Source of the DNA: Rhabdornis inornatus
Lineage: Eukaryota > Chordata > Aves > Passeriformes > Rhabdornithidae
Assembly (NCBI GenBank): GCA_013397075.1
Contig: VWZS01009594.1
Location: 70,559-134,558, forward strand
DNA: 64,000 nucleotides
Direction: 5' to 3'
Shown: piece after piece, positions 11,142 to 22,489 of the stretch
Position numbering within the stretch: position 1 is the first letter of the stretch
Layout of the letters: the number at the start of each line of letters is the position of its first letter
The notes under the pieces: generated by a model
What the model was told of the DNA's origin: nothing
Database searches by the model: none
What the model saw: the letters and a program-made list of their open reading frames with translations, nothing else
Program-made: the position numbers and the translations under genes

Positions 11142-12048
11142 ATTTTCATCAAAATTAATATTGGCTTCTTCAGGTCATTTTTTTTAAAAACATTAAGTTT
11201 CTAAACATTATCAAAGGACTGAAACTCAGTGAATCTGAAGACTGCAGCTTAGTAAGTGCTAATAGAAGTTATTGAAGGGCTGAAACTCTGTAACAGTCAG
11301 GCTTTGGTTGGATCAGGGCAGGTCTGACAATTTCTATATGCATTCCCTGGGAATCTTTATTAAGAAATAATTTCAGGGTCCATCTTCATTGTATTTTTCT
11401 CAAGCATTGGAAGGATTTATTATATTCCCGTCTACCTGAAATCCAGAACTTACAGGACAATTTCTTCATCTAAAGCATTTTGGGAAACAAAAAGCCAGTG
11501 GGTCTTCTGTCCACTGTGCCCAAATTTCTCCAAATTTATGTAAAAGAGAAATAAATCTCTTAGGAGAGATTTGTTAACATGCATTGAGATGTCTGCACGC
11601 AGATAAATAGCTTTTTCAAACAGCAAACAAGTTTAAATTTAAAATTTTTTAAATTCTCAAATCTCTTGTATTTGAGAATAACAGAGGGTTACATACACGA
11701 ATACCCAAGGCACTAAAAGGATTTTTTTCTTTAACTGCCCCCTGCCCCGGAGCTCTGCCCGTTTTCCCCCGGCATCACCCAGCTGAGGGAGCTCAGTGTC
11801 AGGAGCTCTGCTCCAGCCAAGGATGTGAAACCTCCTCGCACTTCCCAATCCCTGACAGACCGTGCTGGAAGATGAGGACAAAGTTTATTTTGGAGTAAAG
11901 GAGCCCGAATTGCGCAGCTCCCACCGCGGGGTGTTACAGAGACCCGGGCACTCCCCGTCCGCTCCCTCCCTTTGCCGAGTGCGGGATGGAATTTGGGACA
12001 TCCCGGGGGCTGCACCCGGCCCTTCCCCGCACCCCAGCTACCTTGTAC

Positions 12049-12305
12049 CTCTCTTGAGCAGGCTGGGCCGGCCCTCCAGGCTGCAGTTCCAGCGCTCGCT
12101 GCGGAACTGGAACTGGCACTCGAGGATGCCCAGGCGGATCGCGTCCCGCAGCGTCTCCGCCAGCCCCGGCTCCCTCCGGCACAGCCGCTTCTGCCGCCGG
12201 GACAGCTGCAGCAGCTCGCACTGCTTCTGGTGCCCCTTGGGCGGGCCCGAGCCCCCCGGGGCCCCCAGCGATGGGAAATGGCTCAGAGCTTCCTTCCCGG
12301 TCAGG
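12049..12305 (-). CDS. WNT9B: WNT9B coding exon 2
   Basis: The exon encodes the last base of Gly26, residues 27-111 and the first base of Gly112. The acceptor is a pyrimidine-rich tract ending TTGCAG (AG at 12307-12306). The donor is GTACAAG (GT at 12048-12047). A second GT eight bases further on would break the frame with exon 3, so it was not chosen. The first ~25 residues are a poorly conserved Gly/Pro-rich linker. Then come the N-terminal WNT domain helices with four cysteines and the motif ECQFQFRSERWNCSLEGR. Asn99 in N-C-S is the conserved N-glycosylation sequon. Residues up to Leu-Leu-Lys-Arg-Gly match the WNT9 family closely. Confidence 0.94.
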
Positions 12306-12360
12306 CTGCAAGGAGAGAAGCAGGAGAAGCGCTGAGTAAGGGAAGACATCCCTGGGATCG

Positions 12361-12480
12361 TGCAGGGTCAGGCTGGGCAGGAGCTCTGAGCCACCCTGAG
12401 CCACCCTGCCCGTGGCACTGGGGGGTCTCTAAGGGTCCCTTCCAGCCCACACCAGTTCGGGATTCTGTGATGATTCTGAG
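12361..12480 (+). mobile_element. CR1 LINE 3' tail
   Basis: Sense-oriented CR1 end: 'CTGCCCGTGGCACTGGGGGG', 'GGGTCCCTTCCAGCCCACAC' then GATTCTGTGATGATTCTGAG, the ATTCTGTG octamer-repeat terminus of CR1. Confidence 0.75.
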
Positions 12481-12564
12481 ATCGCCATCGTGGGAAAGGT
12501 GAAGAAGGGAAGGATGTTCAGGAAGCTGCAGGTCGGGGCATTTGTTATTTGTTAATTTGAGGTT

Positions 12565-12609
12565 ATTTGTTATCACCCAGTGCTGGTGAAGGTGGTGAAG
12601 CCACATCAA
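12565..12609. repeat. Unidentified dispersed repeat, copy 1
   Basis: A 45-bp stretch (from ATTTGTTATCACCCAGTGCT to GTGAAGCCACATCAA) that recurs at 15880-15923 in the same orientation with three differences. Element family not recognised. Confidence 0.8.
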
Positions 12610-15600
12610 GCTCAGAGATTAATCAATACAGATTGATTAGATCTGGTATCCCATTCCCACCACACACCAGGGTAAAGTCCCAGACCGATGCCGTGGGGAG
12701 GAGGAGAAACCCATGTGTGCTGTCAGCAGCAACCCCCATGGAGAGAGGGTGACAGCACCCATCGATGGGTCACAGCACAGCCAGGGTCACACACACAGCC
12801 CTGGCTGCTGCTCGCTGTGTCACAGCTCTGTGTGACTCCTAAAGGCAGGAGCCAGCTCCTTCCCAGGGTCTGTGCGCACTGCTACCACACCCCACAGCTT
12901 GGAAAGGCCAGTGGGAGGACATTACCAGTGACCACCTCCCTCCACAAGCGTGAGTTTTGCTGGAAAACATATCCTTGCTGAAAAAAAATACAGGAAAGGT
13001 CAAATAAAAATGTCCTGCCAAATGCAATGGCAATGCATTTATGTGTTAATGCAATTCAGCTGAAAAATGTCACAAATATTGGAGACAAATGGTTTCGCTT
13101 TCCATGGCAAGACAATTTTTCTCTTGCAAAACTCATCTTACCTGATATCATCAGGATACTTGAAATCACAGAGAAATGATTTTACTTTGATGCAAGATTT
13201 GGGGGCTGCAAACTGGGAGCAGCACAGCACTGGCCAGGAGTGTGTCACCTGCTTCCCAAACCCACACTCACAGAGAGCCTCAACCCCTGCCCCAAAAAAT
13301 TCCCAAACGAGACAGATCAAGGGAAATATCGTGGAACCTTTATTTTTGGACACTTCTCCTTCATGATGGAGGATGCAAGTCAAGCACTGCAGCTGTGATT
13401 TGAGTCCCCCGTGCTCCTGAGCTGTTCCTGAGATATTTTCTAGATTTCCCTGTAATCAGACCAGCCTATCCAGGCACAGGAGTTGGAGCACAGCTCTGCT
13501 GACCTGATCCCACAGCACCCTGTACCCATTCTCACAGGAGAATACAACCCCCAGATGTGCTCACAGCTGTAATTAAGAACAAAGGCAATTAACTAACACA
13601 CCTCTGGACTCACCCAGAGACCTGCAAACTACCCAAGGACCTTGGAACCCTTGTGGATCACACAAGGGTTGAACCTTAGAAACCAAGTGAGAAGAATCTC
13701 TCCCTCCCATTGTCACTGCTGGACTGGGGACAGAAACAGGAGAGGTCCCAGTGAGCCAAGGAATAAAGAGGCAATGCTGGAAACAGAGACAGAGCATTGG
13801 GGCCAGGCTCAGCTGAGGAAACTCCAATTAACACGGCTTGATGAGCTTCAGAGAACAGCTCAGACTGAGGGGTCAGAGCCTTGCCTGGCCCCAAACCCTG
13901 CCCAGAGGCTGCTCCAGGCAGAGCTGAGCTGGAGGAGGTGCCCTGAGGGACACGAGAGTGACCCAAGGCACTGAGACCAACCCATGATGAACCAGCTTGG
14001 GCTTTGCCTGGCTCACCCTGGTGCTTGAAACCCAACACACTTTGGTGAACCAACCTTTCACAGGAGTGGGATGTCCCTGGGAGCACAAGCACACGCTGGA
14101 CACAAGCTCTGAAACTCAAGATTAAGATGTGCTAACATTTGCATGGGCAGGGACAGGCTCACAGGTCAGCAAAAATCTGATTTAGGGGTGTTCAGACAGC
14201 ACCCAGCTCAGTGGGACAATGCTGGGCTCAGCAGAGGTGTTGCTGTTATGTCAGAATAAAACCCTCTCCCAGAACCTGGACTTTGCCTGCCAGTGGGATT
14301 CCAGCAGTGACATCCCAGAAAAGGGCCCTTGTCAACGAGTGGAGTGGGAATGTGGCTCCTCTCCCTTTGCCATGCAGTGTCTGTGCTCCCAGGCACCAAA
14401 GATTCCCAAGCTCATATCACAGAGAGAGGAAATAAGGAAGTGGGAGGTGTCACTGAAGAGTTTAAGAGCCTGATGTAAGAGCACAAATCACTCACTGCTG
14501 AAAGCACAGCTGCAAATTCCCAAACTCCATTCCCAAACTACTGACTGTCCACGTGCCAACAGAGCTGCCACCCCTGCCAGGCATCCTGCCTCCCCAAAAT
14601 CCCCTCCAGAACAAAAACATCTCCCCTCTTGCCAGTCTCCATCCTGATTTTAGTGTCCTAAATTCCAGCTAAAACATCTTTCATCCCTTGCCAGGTATTT
14701 CAGTCAGCAGTTCACTGACTATTCAGACCAATCACCCCCTTCCTAGGAAAGGTGTGACCAGCCCTGAGCCGTTCCCTTTCCAGGGGCTCGGAAGCAGCAG
14801 GAGCTCAGTGCAGAGGCTCGATGGCTCCAACTCCAGAGGAGTCCCAGGGTGTGACCTCAGCTGGGAAAAAACTCGAGAACTGCAAGATAGCTGCTCACTG
14901 CTTGTTCTTGCCATTCCACATGCTTATTCCAAGGGCCCAGGATATTGGCCAAAAATCCATGGATCCCTTCTCCTGGGAGACAGAGAGAGCAGGCAGTGCA
15001 AAGCAAGAGCCATCAGGTGAATGTGAAGTCAGAAATTCAGCCCTTGAGCAGACACGGTTTCACTAAAGGTTCCCCCAGGTTTGTTGAGAGATTGATGAAT
15101 TTCAAGTGGCAGCTCTAAAGCCAAGACTGTGAAGTTTTCTGTAGCCCAGGGGTGTCTGATTCACATCCAGGTGCTGATTCAGGAAGGAGAAAAGGGGCAA
15201 AGGTATTGCTGGAACCTGTATGAAACTGAGAAAAGGTGGCAAAGGGATCTTCAAGATTTACAAGAGATCTGATGAATGACACAAACCAGGGAGGAGCTGT
15301 CCTGGACAAGCTCAGAGAAACTCTAAAACCAGAGTAGAATTTGTGGGCAAAGGTTAAATACAGAACAGTGGAGAAGAGTCAACACAACTTCTGTGGAAGG
15401 TGGTCACTGCACACACAGACCAAGGACAAGCCAGATGTTACTGTCTGCTTGGACATGTACAGGTGACAGATTTCCAAAACAGTTTGTGTAAGATAGGCTG
15501 GATACCTTCCACAATTCCCACCAGGAGAGGAAGGGATAGCAGGAGAACACAGGGCTGTGAAAGCAGGACTGGCCTCCAAGTGAGTAAAGATTATTCTGAT

Positions 15601-15879
15601 CTCCAAAATAGAATAATCAGAGGGAATGGTGATAATTTATTAAATTTTAGACTTAAAATAAATGAGGCTGTAGCTAATGTTGCAGCCCTTCTCAATGCAG
15701 GGCACAAGGAATGCTGAATTATCCATGTATTCATACAAACCATGAAATAAAGGGGCCATTAAACACAAAGATACTTTGACACAGGAAGTTTTGGATGTGC
15801 AGACTGCCAGAAGCTGGGAAAGATTCTGAGGGAGCATCTCAGTCTGCCACCCTAGTTCTGTTCATGCTTTTGGCTTCAC

Positions 15880-15923
15880 ATTTGTTATTACCCAGTGCTG
15901 TGAAGATGGTGAAGCCACATCAA
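15880..15923. repeat. Unidentified dispersed repeat, copy 2
   Basis: A 44-bp stretch (from ATTTGTTATTACCCAGTGCT to GTGAAGCCACATCAA) matching 12565-12609 apart from C/T and G/A substitutions and one missing G. Both copies lie in WNT9B intron 1. Confidence 0.8.
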
Positions 15924-16320
15924 CCTTTGTCCTGAGTTTTACAGTCCTGGACAGGGATTATCTCAAAGATGTCCTTTGGCCAGGACATCCACGGTGATTT
16001 GGGAGAAGGTGGCATTGCCATTCTCCAGGCTCTGAAGGATGTTGGGTGCTAATATTTGTACCAGAAAGGCACCATAAAAACCTCTGAAGAATTAAATTCC
16101 ATTTCCAGAGCAATCTGAATAGCAAATAGAAAAAACAAAAACAGCAAATACAGCCTGGGACCACACACAGAGACACCGAGCCTAATTCATCATTTTCACC
16201 ATTCAGAGCAAAAGATTCATGGGAAATGCACTTCCTAAAACTGGATCCAGCAACACTTTAAATTCTGAAAGAGGTAATGCACCATCCTACACAGATAGTT
16301 GGTTGCACACACAAATCTAC

Positions 16321-16360
16321 TTAATATTTATTATTATTTTTATTATTGTTGTTGTTGAAT
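16321..16360. repeat. (ATT/TTG)n simple repeat
   Basis: TATTATTATTTTTATTATTG followed by TTG units. Confidence 0.85.
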
Positions 16361-16559
16361 TTCTGAAGTTGCAACAAATGGAGTAACTTGGTTTTCCTCT
16401 AAAAAAGGAGGTCAGAAATAACCAGATGGATAGAGCACAGCTAAAGAAATAAGCAGTAAATTGGTTAATCCTGTTCTAAACCAAAGCTAGAACACACCTT
16501 TCTGTGACAGTGTCCCTTGTGCAAACTCTCACACTTGTCACCTGAGGCAGGCCAATGTA

Positions 16560-16612
16560 AGCAGGAAATAATTATGTAAATTATATATAATAATTATATA
16601 AATTATATAAGC
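16560..16612. repeat. AT-rich (TTATATAA-like) repeat
   Basis: Alternating TAATTATATAAATTATATAA units. Confidence 0.85.
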
Positions 16613-19600
16613 AATTCCACCACTCTGTTTGAGGCTGCCAGGATCAGGAGTCTCAGAGCACAGACACAGCTCCCAAAACTCATCTGTCACACAACTCTCA
16701 ATTCAGACAAGCAGCAGAGGAATTCAGGGAGGTGCCCAAGGCCAGGCAGGTGCCAGTGGCACAGCTGGGAGCAGAAGCCACTCTCAGAGCCAGGACAGGC
16801 ACAGAGATTGCCCTGTGTGAGTGGAGGCTCTGCAGGCTCCCACCACAACTGTATTTTATCAGGGCAGAGCCAACACAGGATCTGATCAAGATCAGAGTAT
16901 GCAAACATTTGTACAAGACTAAATATAAAATATGCAGATATTTGCAGTCAGGCAAACTGCATCGTTTTAGATGATTTAGAGTTTATTATCTACAGATCAT
17001 ACAGCAAAGAAAGTGAACTCTTTGAATTAATGCACACCTGCTCACAATCTGAAAGAACAATAAGGATCTCCAACTTTATTTCTCTCTCCTTTTCTGTCTA
17101 AGCACTTTGCTAAATTCATCTACTTCCTTTAATCTCCTTCCAGCCACATTCCAGCTGCTTAAGAGACTTTTAATGAGAGCCTGTTCCTGTGCAATGCCCA
17201 ATGTCCTCTGGATCTGAAAGGTCTTAAAAACCAGTAAAAATATGCCTTTCCTACCTCTCCCAAGTAAGGGGAAAATCAAAGCAGCCCACAACAGGACTCC
17301 ATATCTGATTTCAGGGGCCTTTCATGTTCCACAGGAATATCTACACCCCACAGAGAGCTGCAAGAAGCCTTCAGGAAGGGCTGAGAGAATGTGGGGCATG
17401 ATGGATTGAACCAAGGGCTGTGCAGTGCACAGAGGTCCCCAGCTCTGTCAAACACAGTTTTCATCCTTTCAGAAACAGCACAATTTAATCCTCCCCATTT
17501 GTCCCTGGAGAAAGGATGGCCTGTGAGTGTTGCACTGTTGTGACTGATCAGGATGGTTCCTCTACTTTGTACCCCGCTGCCTGCAAAGGAGGTGGCAGAA
17601 ATCCCCAGAGCATCTAAACCACAAATCTCAATAATCAGTATTGAGATTTAACAGTTGATATCAAAGCTTTTTACTTTCCTCCATCAGAGTTGTCATTTCA
17701 GCCCCTTGAGCAGGTGTCTCTGTATCTGTTATCCTCCAGGTTTTCTATCAAGTTTCTGCTCCTCACAACGAGAAAAAGCTTGAATTAAAACCTCAGATGA
17801 GTTCACATGACGTTGTGACTCAGAATCCTTTGAGATGGATTGTTTGCTGTTTGCTGCAAGCCCTGTCTGGGAGCAGTAACAGATGATGTGTCCAGGTCCA
17901 GACTCATTTTTTTTAAAGAATTCTCCTGAAGTTCCACAGAGACCAGGATATAAAATTCCTGCATCAGAAGAGCTGCCAGTTTGGGAGGAGAGGCAATATC
18001 CAGCTCAGGCTCCTGCACAGGGCCCTCCATCCTCACCTGCTCTGGGCTCCCACAGTCTGCACATCCTTGGTTTGGCTCCTTCCACCTCCCAGCTCAGCCA
18101 CAGGAAATATCTCCATGTGGGTCCCAATTCCAGGGCTGATCCCAGCCCAGGGCAGCACTGGGCAGTCATTACAGGGAGAGCAGATTTTCAGTCTAACTCT
18201 GGACTGGCCACATTCCCCGGAGCATTCCTGGCATGAAACACTCAGCACCCAGCGGGATGGGCTTTTAGAACCTGTGCTACACTGAGATCGTGACTAGAGA
18301 GAGTCTGAGAGCTGAGAGAATCGAAAAGCATCCATGAAAAGTCTTTCCCTCTGCAATGCATCTGCAGCTCCACAGCCCCTCTGCTGTTTCACCACAGACT
18401 CCATCCTCAGTCTACCAAATTCAGCTGAAAATTTCCTTCCCTCTCCATTTCTGCTCTTTCTCTCTCTTTTTTAATACCCCAATATTCTGTATGACTGACA
18501 ATGACAACAATGATGTTGTAACAAACCTTCCTGACAGAGGATTTGTCCTCTGAGGAACAATGATGCAGCCTGTAAATAATATCAGCATTTAATTATCAGC
18601 TCAACAGGAAGAGAAATATCCTCAGAAACCTTTCCAAGAGCACTCAGAACTGGACACCAGAGTCGCTGTTCGAGCTTATTTGGCCCATTAGATTGATCAG
18701 GGAAATGCTGCAATAAGACATTTACCAAGTAAAACAATGGAATGTGGGTAACTGGGCTAATGGGATGGAAACAAGGCTTGCTGGACATCTCTAGAAGGAC
18801 ACAGGAGATGTGAGGACAGCTTTTTTAGGGATGATCATATTTACTTTAAGGTATCATTTGGCACATGATGCTGTTTCCAAAACTATGCAAAGGCCCAGTT
18901 TCAACAGCCCTGCAAGTCACTTGCTGCTTTTACCCTCTAACAGCCCCCAAAAACCCATCAGGAAATGAGCAAAAATTGTGCCACTGGCTTTGTTGGAGCA
19001 GAAGCAGCAGTAAATACAGAGGGCATGGGTAGGCAAGAGGAGCTGTGAGCCCAGCCAGCACATCCTGAGAGATCCCAGGCACCCCTGCAGCCACCACAGG
19101 TATTTCAGGATGAGTTACAAAGAAATCTGCCCATGGAGCAGGGGCCAGCCTGGCCCATGGGTGAGACACGTCCCAGCCTGTTCCCCAGGCTTTGATCAGC
19201 TTTGGTTCTTCCACCTTCCCACCAACCTCCTATCTGGGGTGGGTCTGCTCTGGATTCTGCCCTGGGAGAAGCTCTTTGCCCTCCAGCACATCCTAAATGC
19301 CTTTTCACCTTCTGAAACATGAACAGGGAGACAACAGGAGGTTTAGAGCTTTTAATGAGGTCTGGAGACATTCCCACCACCTGAGGAGCTGAACATCCTG
19401 AGAGGAAAAGCATGAAAAGGAGGGAATGCCTCACAGGAGGCTGCAGGGTGGGGGAGGATTGAAGCAAAGGTGGAAGCAAAAGCAGCACAAAGGGAGTCAG
19501 GAGGTGAGGACACTGGACACTGCTGGGTTCCTGCCTCCAGAGAGCCAGGCAAGCCCAACACTGCCCAACAACAGCCAGGCCACCTTTCACACAGGGCTTC

Positions 19601-19740
19601 TTTTCTCTCCCTCCCCTAAAAGCAGGTTTTCATTTACCATCTGTGGACCCAGCCCCAGTTCAGGATCTGCTCAAGCACAGCCAGTGCACAGACACCAGTG
19701 AGCTCCAGGTACTGGGAATGGGGTCAGAGCTCTGCCCACA

Positions 19741-19960
19741 GCTGCTGCCATTTCAAAGACATTCCCCTTTGTCCTAAAACCATAATAAAATATTGCTTCC
19801 CACTGCCAGGGTTAGATGGGATATTAGGAAGGAGCTGTTCTCTGTGAGGGTGGGGAGGCCCTGGCACAGGGTGCCCAGAGCAGCTGTGGCTGCCCCTGGA
19901 TGTGTCCAAGGCCACTTTAAAGGTCCCTTCTAGCCCAACCCATTCTGGATTTCTCTGAAA
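19741..19960 (+). mobile_element. CR1 LINE 3' tail
   Basis: Sense CR1: 'GAGGGTGGGGAGGCCCTGGC', 'AGAGCAGCTGTGGCTGCCCC', 'TGTGTCCAAGGCCACTTTAA' and 'GGTCCCTTCTAGCCCAACCC'. One segment between 'TCCAAGGCC' and the terminal block is deleted compared with other copies in the window. Confidence 0.8.
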
Positions 19961-21968
19961 TTACCCATTGTAATGCTGTGTTCACCCTGGCAAAACTTTG
20001 TTTTCTGTATTTGAAGGTGAGCTGTATCTTTGCCAGGCCCTTGGACCATTTTTGCTGGACTATCCCATACACTTCATGTTTCACCTTTGCCCTGATGGAA
20101 TCAAACTCAGCATTTCCTTCACCCTTTGAAGCAGCAATTCTTCACCTTTGCCACATCCACAGCAGAAAGAGTTCAGGTCCTGTCTCTGCATGTTGCCATC
20201 CAAAAGCCTCCTTCACTTGTTCCTACATCTTTGCAGGTTTTCTCCATTAAGTGCTTGGAAAGCCAATATTTGGCTCACGTGCCCAGGTCTCTCTTCTTTG
20301 GCTAAACTTAGAAGCAGAGCACTGACCCAGGGTCCCCAGTCCCCTCCCAGCACTAATTCAGCTGTGAGATTGGTTTTCTCCCAAACCAAGCCACATCAAA
20401 CATTCACTTCTAAAATATTCAAGTCTTTCAACTCAATTTTGTATCTGAAAGCACCCATGGATAACACTGCTCATCACCACCAAACTCACTGAGTTCTTAG
20501 AATTAGGTTTCCTCTTTTGATTTTCAGATGAAGAGGTGAGGATATGCAGGACACTCCTGTGTCAGACCCCTCAAGGGGAAAAACCCACATTGAAAATTGA
20601 ACCTACACCCTCAGATCCTGAGCTGTGCATGGTCAAGAGGCAGCACACACGGATTTCATGTGCCCAGAAAGCTGCTTGTATCAAATAAATCATTGACACA
20701 GAGCAAAGAATCACTCAGGTTGCTTTAACAGAGTCCAGCTTGAGCAGTGGTCAGTGACAGCTCTGTGTTATCTGGAAGGGCAGCACAAATTCATTCATTC
20801 CCCTGGCACAGCCACGTGCTCATCCCTGTGGCTGGGAAGCCAAACTCTCCCTGCAGAGAGTGACTGCTGACACAGGCTCTGAGTGACTGAGAAAGGGGAG
20901 CCCCCCAAGCAGGGGCTTAGCTGTGAATTAGACTGAATGATACAGTTAATAAATTTTAAATCCAGATAATTTAAGGAAGCTTTGCAGCAGAATGAAATAG
21001 CAGTGGTGTCCTAGGTGAGAAGTGCCAAACCAGTAGACACTTCCCAGCAAACATAGAAAGAAGTGTCAGGTACGTGGAGGGAGGATCAGTGGAGAGGGAA
21101 CAGGACCCTCCACGTGTTCAAGGCAGCACAGACCAGCCCTGAGTGCTACAATCACTGAATTACAAATGCTCCTGTCTGTGCCACCCTCACTGACATGTGC
21201 ACCAACAGCTCTGCTTACCGTGAGTCTGGAAATCCTGTCTGAGGAGCAGCTCACACACAAAACAAGACAAAAACCCCCAGAACACTCTGCATGGGAAATT
21301 CTGCATTGACCCAGCCTGGTACAAACCCATCTTTCCCTTTATCCCGAGCAAACTAAAACGTGAGGGGAAGACACAAACGCAGCAGCAGCTGTGCCCAAGT
21401 GATTCTGACCCTGCGGTGTCTCGGGCTGGAGCAGTAGCTCTGCCTCCGTCCCTGGGCTGGCTTTGAGCCGTGGAGCCCCGCAGCACCCTCATGGTCCCCA
21501 TCCCTCCTGTGCCAGCCCCATCCTCCACCTTCTCCCCCAGGGGAGCAGCCTGTAGGGAGGGATCACTGCCAGCCACTGCCGGGCATAATTCGCACCCTGG
21601 GCAGACCCGAAGCACGCTTCAGGGGTAAAATCCAGAATTTCCCACCCGTTTCCACACCCCTCTCTGGGGCGGTAAATCCTCTCCTGGTCCGCTCAGTCCG
21701 GGCTCGCCGGGGGCTCGGGGAGGCTCCTGCGACCCCCGGACCCCGCGTCCCCTTCCCCGATCGCCCCCCGGGCCGGAGGCGCGGGCGGTGCCGGGGATGC
21801 TCCGGGGGCTGCAGGTGCCGGCTCGGCCGGGACCCCCTGGCAGCGACCGGGACGTGCCCGGGGACCGCGACAGCCCCGCGGAGCCCCCGCAGAGCATCGG
21901 CGGGGAACTGCGCTCCACGGCACCGAGCTGCCCCAAAGAACGATCCGAACTGTCCCAAAGAATACCCT

Positions 21969-22113
21969 GAGCTGTCCCCACGGTCACCCCGAGCTGTCCC
22001 ACGGACACCCCGAGCTGTCCCACGGACATCCTGAGCTGTCCCACGGTCACCCGAGCTGTCCCACAGTCACTCCGAGCTGTCCCACGGATACCCCGAGCTG
22101 TCCCACGGTCGCT
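21969..22113. repeat. 21-bp minisatellite in WNT9B intron 1
   Basis: About seven units of GAGCTGTCCCACGGACACCC with variants, CpG-rich; two more degenerate units extend to about 21925. Starts about 110 bp inside the intron from exon 1. Confidence 0.9.
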
Positions 22114-22219
22114 CCGTCCCCCCCATCCCGGGTCCCGGTGCCTCCCCACGGACCCCGCGCTCCCCCCGGTTCCCCGGCTCGAAGGCGGTGCCGGGGCCGG
22201 TCCCGCGGGCGGTGCTGAC

Positions 22220-22296
22220 CCGAAGTAGGCGGCGGCGGGCGGTGGCGGCAGGAGGAGGAGGAGGAGGATGCGGCTGAGTCTGGCGGCGGAGCGCAT
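22220..22296 (-). CDS. WNT9B: WNT9B coding exon 1 (signal peptide)
   Basis: The exon encodes residues 1-25 and two bases of Gly26. It opens with ATG at 22296-22294, followed by a short basic n-region (Arg2, Arg6, Arg9), a run of six leucines, then prolines and alanines, which together form an ER signal peptide. It ends in Ala-Tyr-Phe-Gly, the conserved 'YFG' at the start of mature WNT9 proteins. The donor is GTCAGC after TTC-GG (GT at 22219-22218), phase 2, and the missing base of Gly26 comes from exon 2. A start further upstream is unlikely because the DNA beyond is a GC-box/TATA-like promoter and a CCCGT repeat. The exon sits inside a CpG-rich stretch of about 21640-22500. Confidence 0.92.
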
Positions 22297-22410
22297 GGTG
22301 CGGGCGGTGCCGGTCCCAGCTCGCTGCGGGCCGCCCGGCGCCGCGGCTCTTTAAGCGGGAGGCGGGGCAGCCCCGTCCCGTCCCGTCCCGTCCCGTCCCG
22401 TCCCGTCCCA
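22297..22410 (-). promoter_or_regulatory. WNT9B: Putative WNT9B core promoter
   Basis: Read on the minus strand, a GC box (CTGCCCCGCCTCCC, 22370-22357) is followed by TTAAA (22354-22350, TATA-like), then very GC- and CpG-rich DNA down to the ATG at 22296. A TATA-like element about 54 bp before the ATG would place transcription start roughly 25 bp further on, implying a short 5' UTR. The upstream edge is a CCCGT pentanucleotide repeat (22371-22410). Spacing and composition fit a CpG-island promoter. The exact start site is inference and a 5' non-coding exon further away is not excluded. Confidence 0.5.
22371..22410. repeat. (CCCGT)n simple repeat upstream of WNT9B
   Basis: Eight CCCGT units just upstream of the GC box of the putative WNT9B promoter. 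Confidence 0.95.
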
Positions 22411-22489
22411 CCGCCGCCGGGAACCCCCGGGGCTCCCTGGGGACCCGCCGCCCCCCCAGCCTTCGGGGACGCCGCGCCGGGTCCCTCCA

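Larger units (their letters stand above)
10780..11660. other. AT-rich, repeat-poor island in WNT9B intron 2
   Basis: Long unique AT-rich stretch without recognised mobile elements. It contains two perfect inverted repeats (11039-11057 and 11118-11141) and several TAATTA-like homeodomain cores. Could be a conserved enhancer; conservation was not testable here. Confidence 0.35.
6377..12048 (-). other. WNT9B: WNT9B intron 2
   Basis: A 5672-nt phase-1 intron. It holds an exact 264-bp copy of the DNA just after the gene's stop codon (8973-9236), an old antisense CR1 fragment (about 9515-9660) and a markedly AT-rich island (about 10780-11660) with two perfect inverted repeats. No coding exon of any other gene was recognised in either strand. 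Confidence 0.85.
12306..22219 (-). other. WNT9B: WNT9B intron 1
   Basis: A 9914-nt phase-2 intron. It contains plus-strand CR1 tails (12361-12480, 19741-19960), a pair of 44-45 bp related sequences (12565-12609, 15880-15923), short AT-rich microsatellites (16321-16360, 16560-16612) and a 21-bp minisatellite close to exon 1 (21969-22113). The open stretches seen here in various frames lack family resemblance and are treated as chance. Confidence 0.8.
4659..22296 (-). other. WNT9B: WNT9B gene, complete coding span (4 exons)
   Basis: Gene-level entry. Four coding exons join in frame: 77 + 257 + 266 + 477 nt = 1077 nt, which is 358 residues plus a TAG stop. Introns are 9914, 5672 and 975 nt, all GT-AG, with phases 2, 1 and 0. 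The order and phases fit the WNT9 subfamily. I call WNT9B rather than WNT9A because exon 2 carries the SRRQKRLCRREPGLAETLRD stretch typical of WNT9B, because total length is close to mammalian WNT9B (about 357), and because WNT3 is the divergent neighbour (WNT9A pairs with WNT3A). WNT9B is a secreted, lipid-modified ligand for Frizzled/LRP receptors; in amniotes it is known from kidney tubule induction and facial outgrowth. Counted cysteines: 4 in exon 2, 4 in exon 3, 16 in exon 4, total 24, the full WNT set. No frameshift or internal stop was seen, so the gene looks intact. Confidence 0.96.

Noticed and set aside
21619..22219. Read-through of WNT9B exon 1 into intron 1
   Set aside because: The frame continues through the 21-bp repeat, but the GTCAGC donor and the exact phase match to exon 2 show that exon 1 ends at 22220.
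4659..22296. WNT9A as the identity of the minus-strand gene
   Set aside because: Exon 2 and exon 3 wording and the WNT3 neighbour fit WNT9B better.
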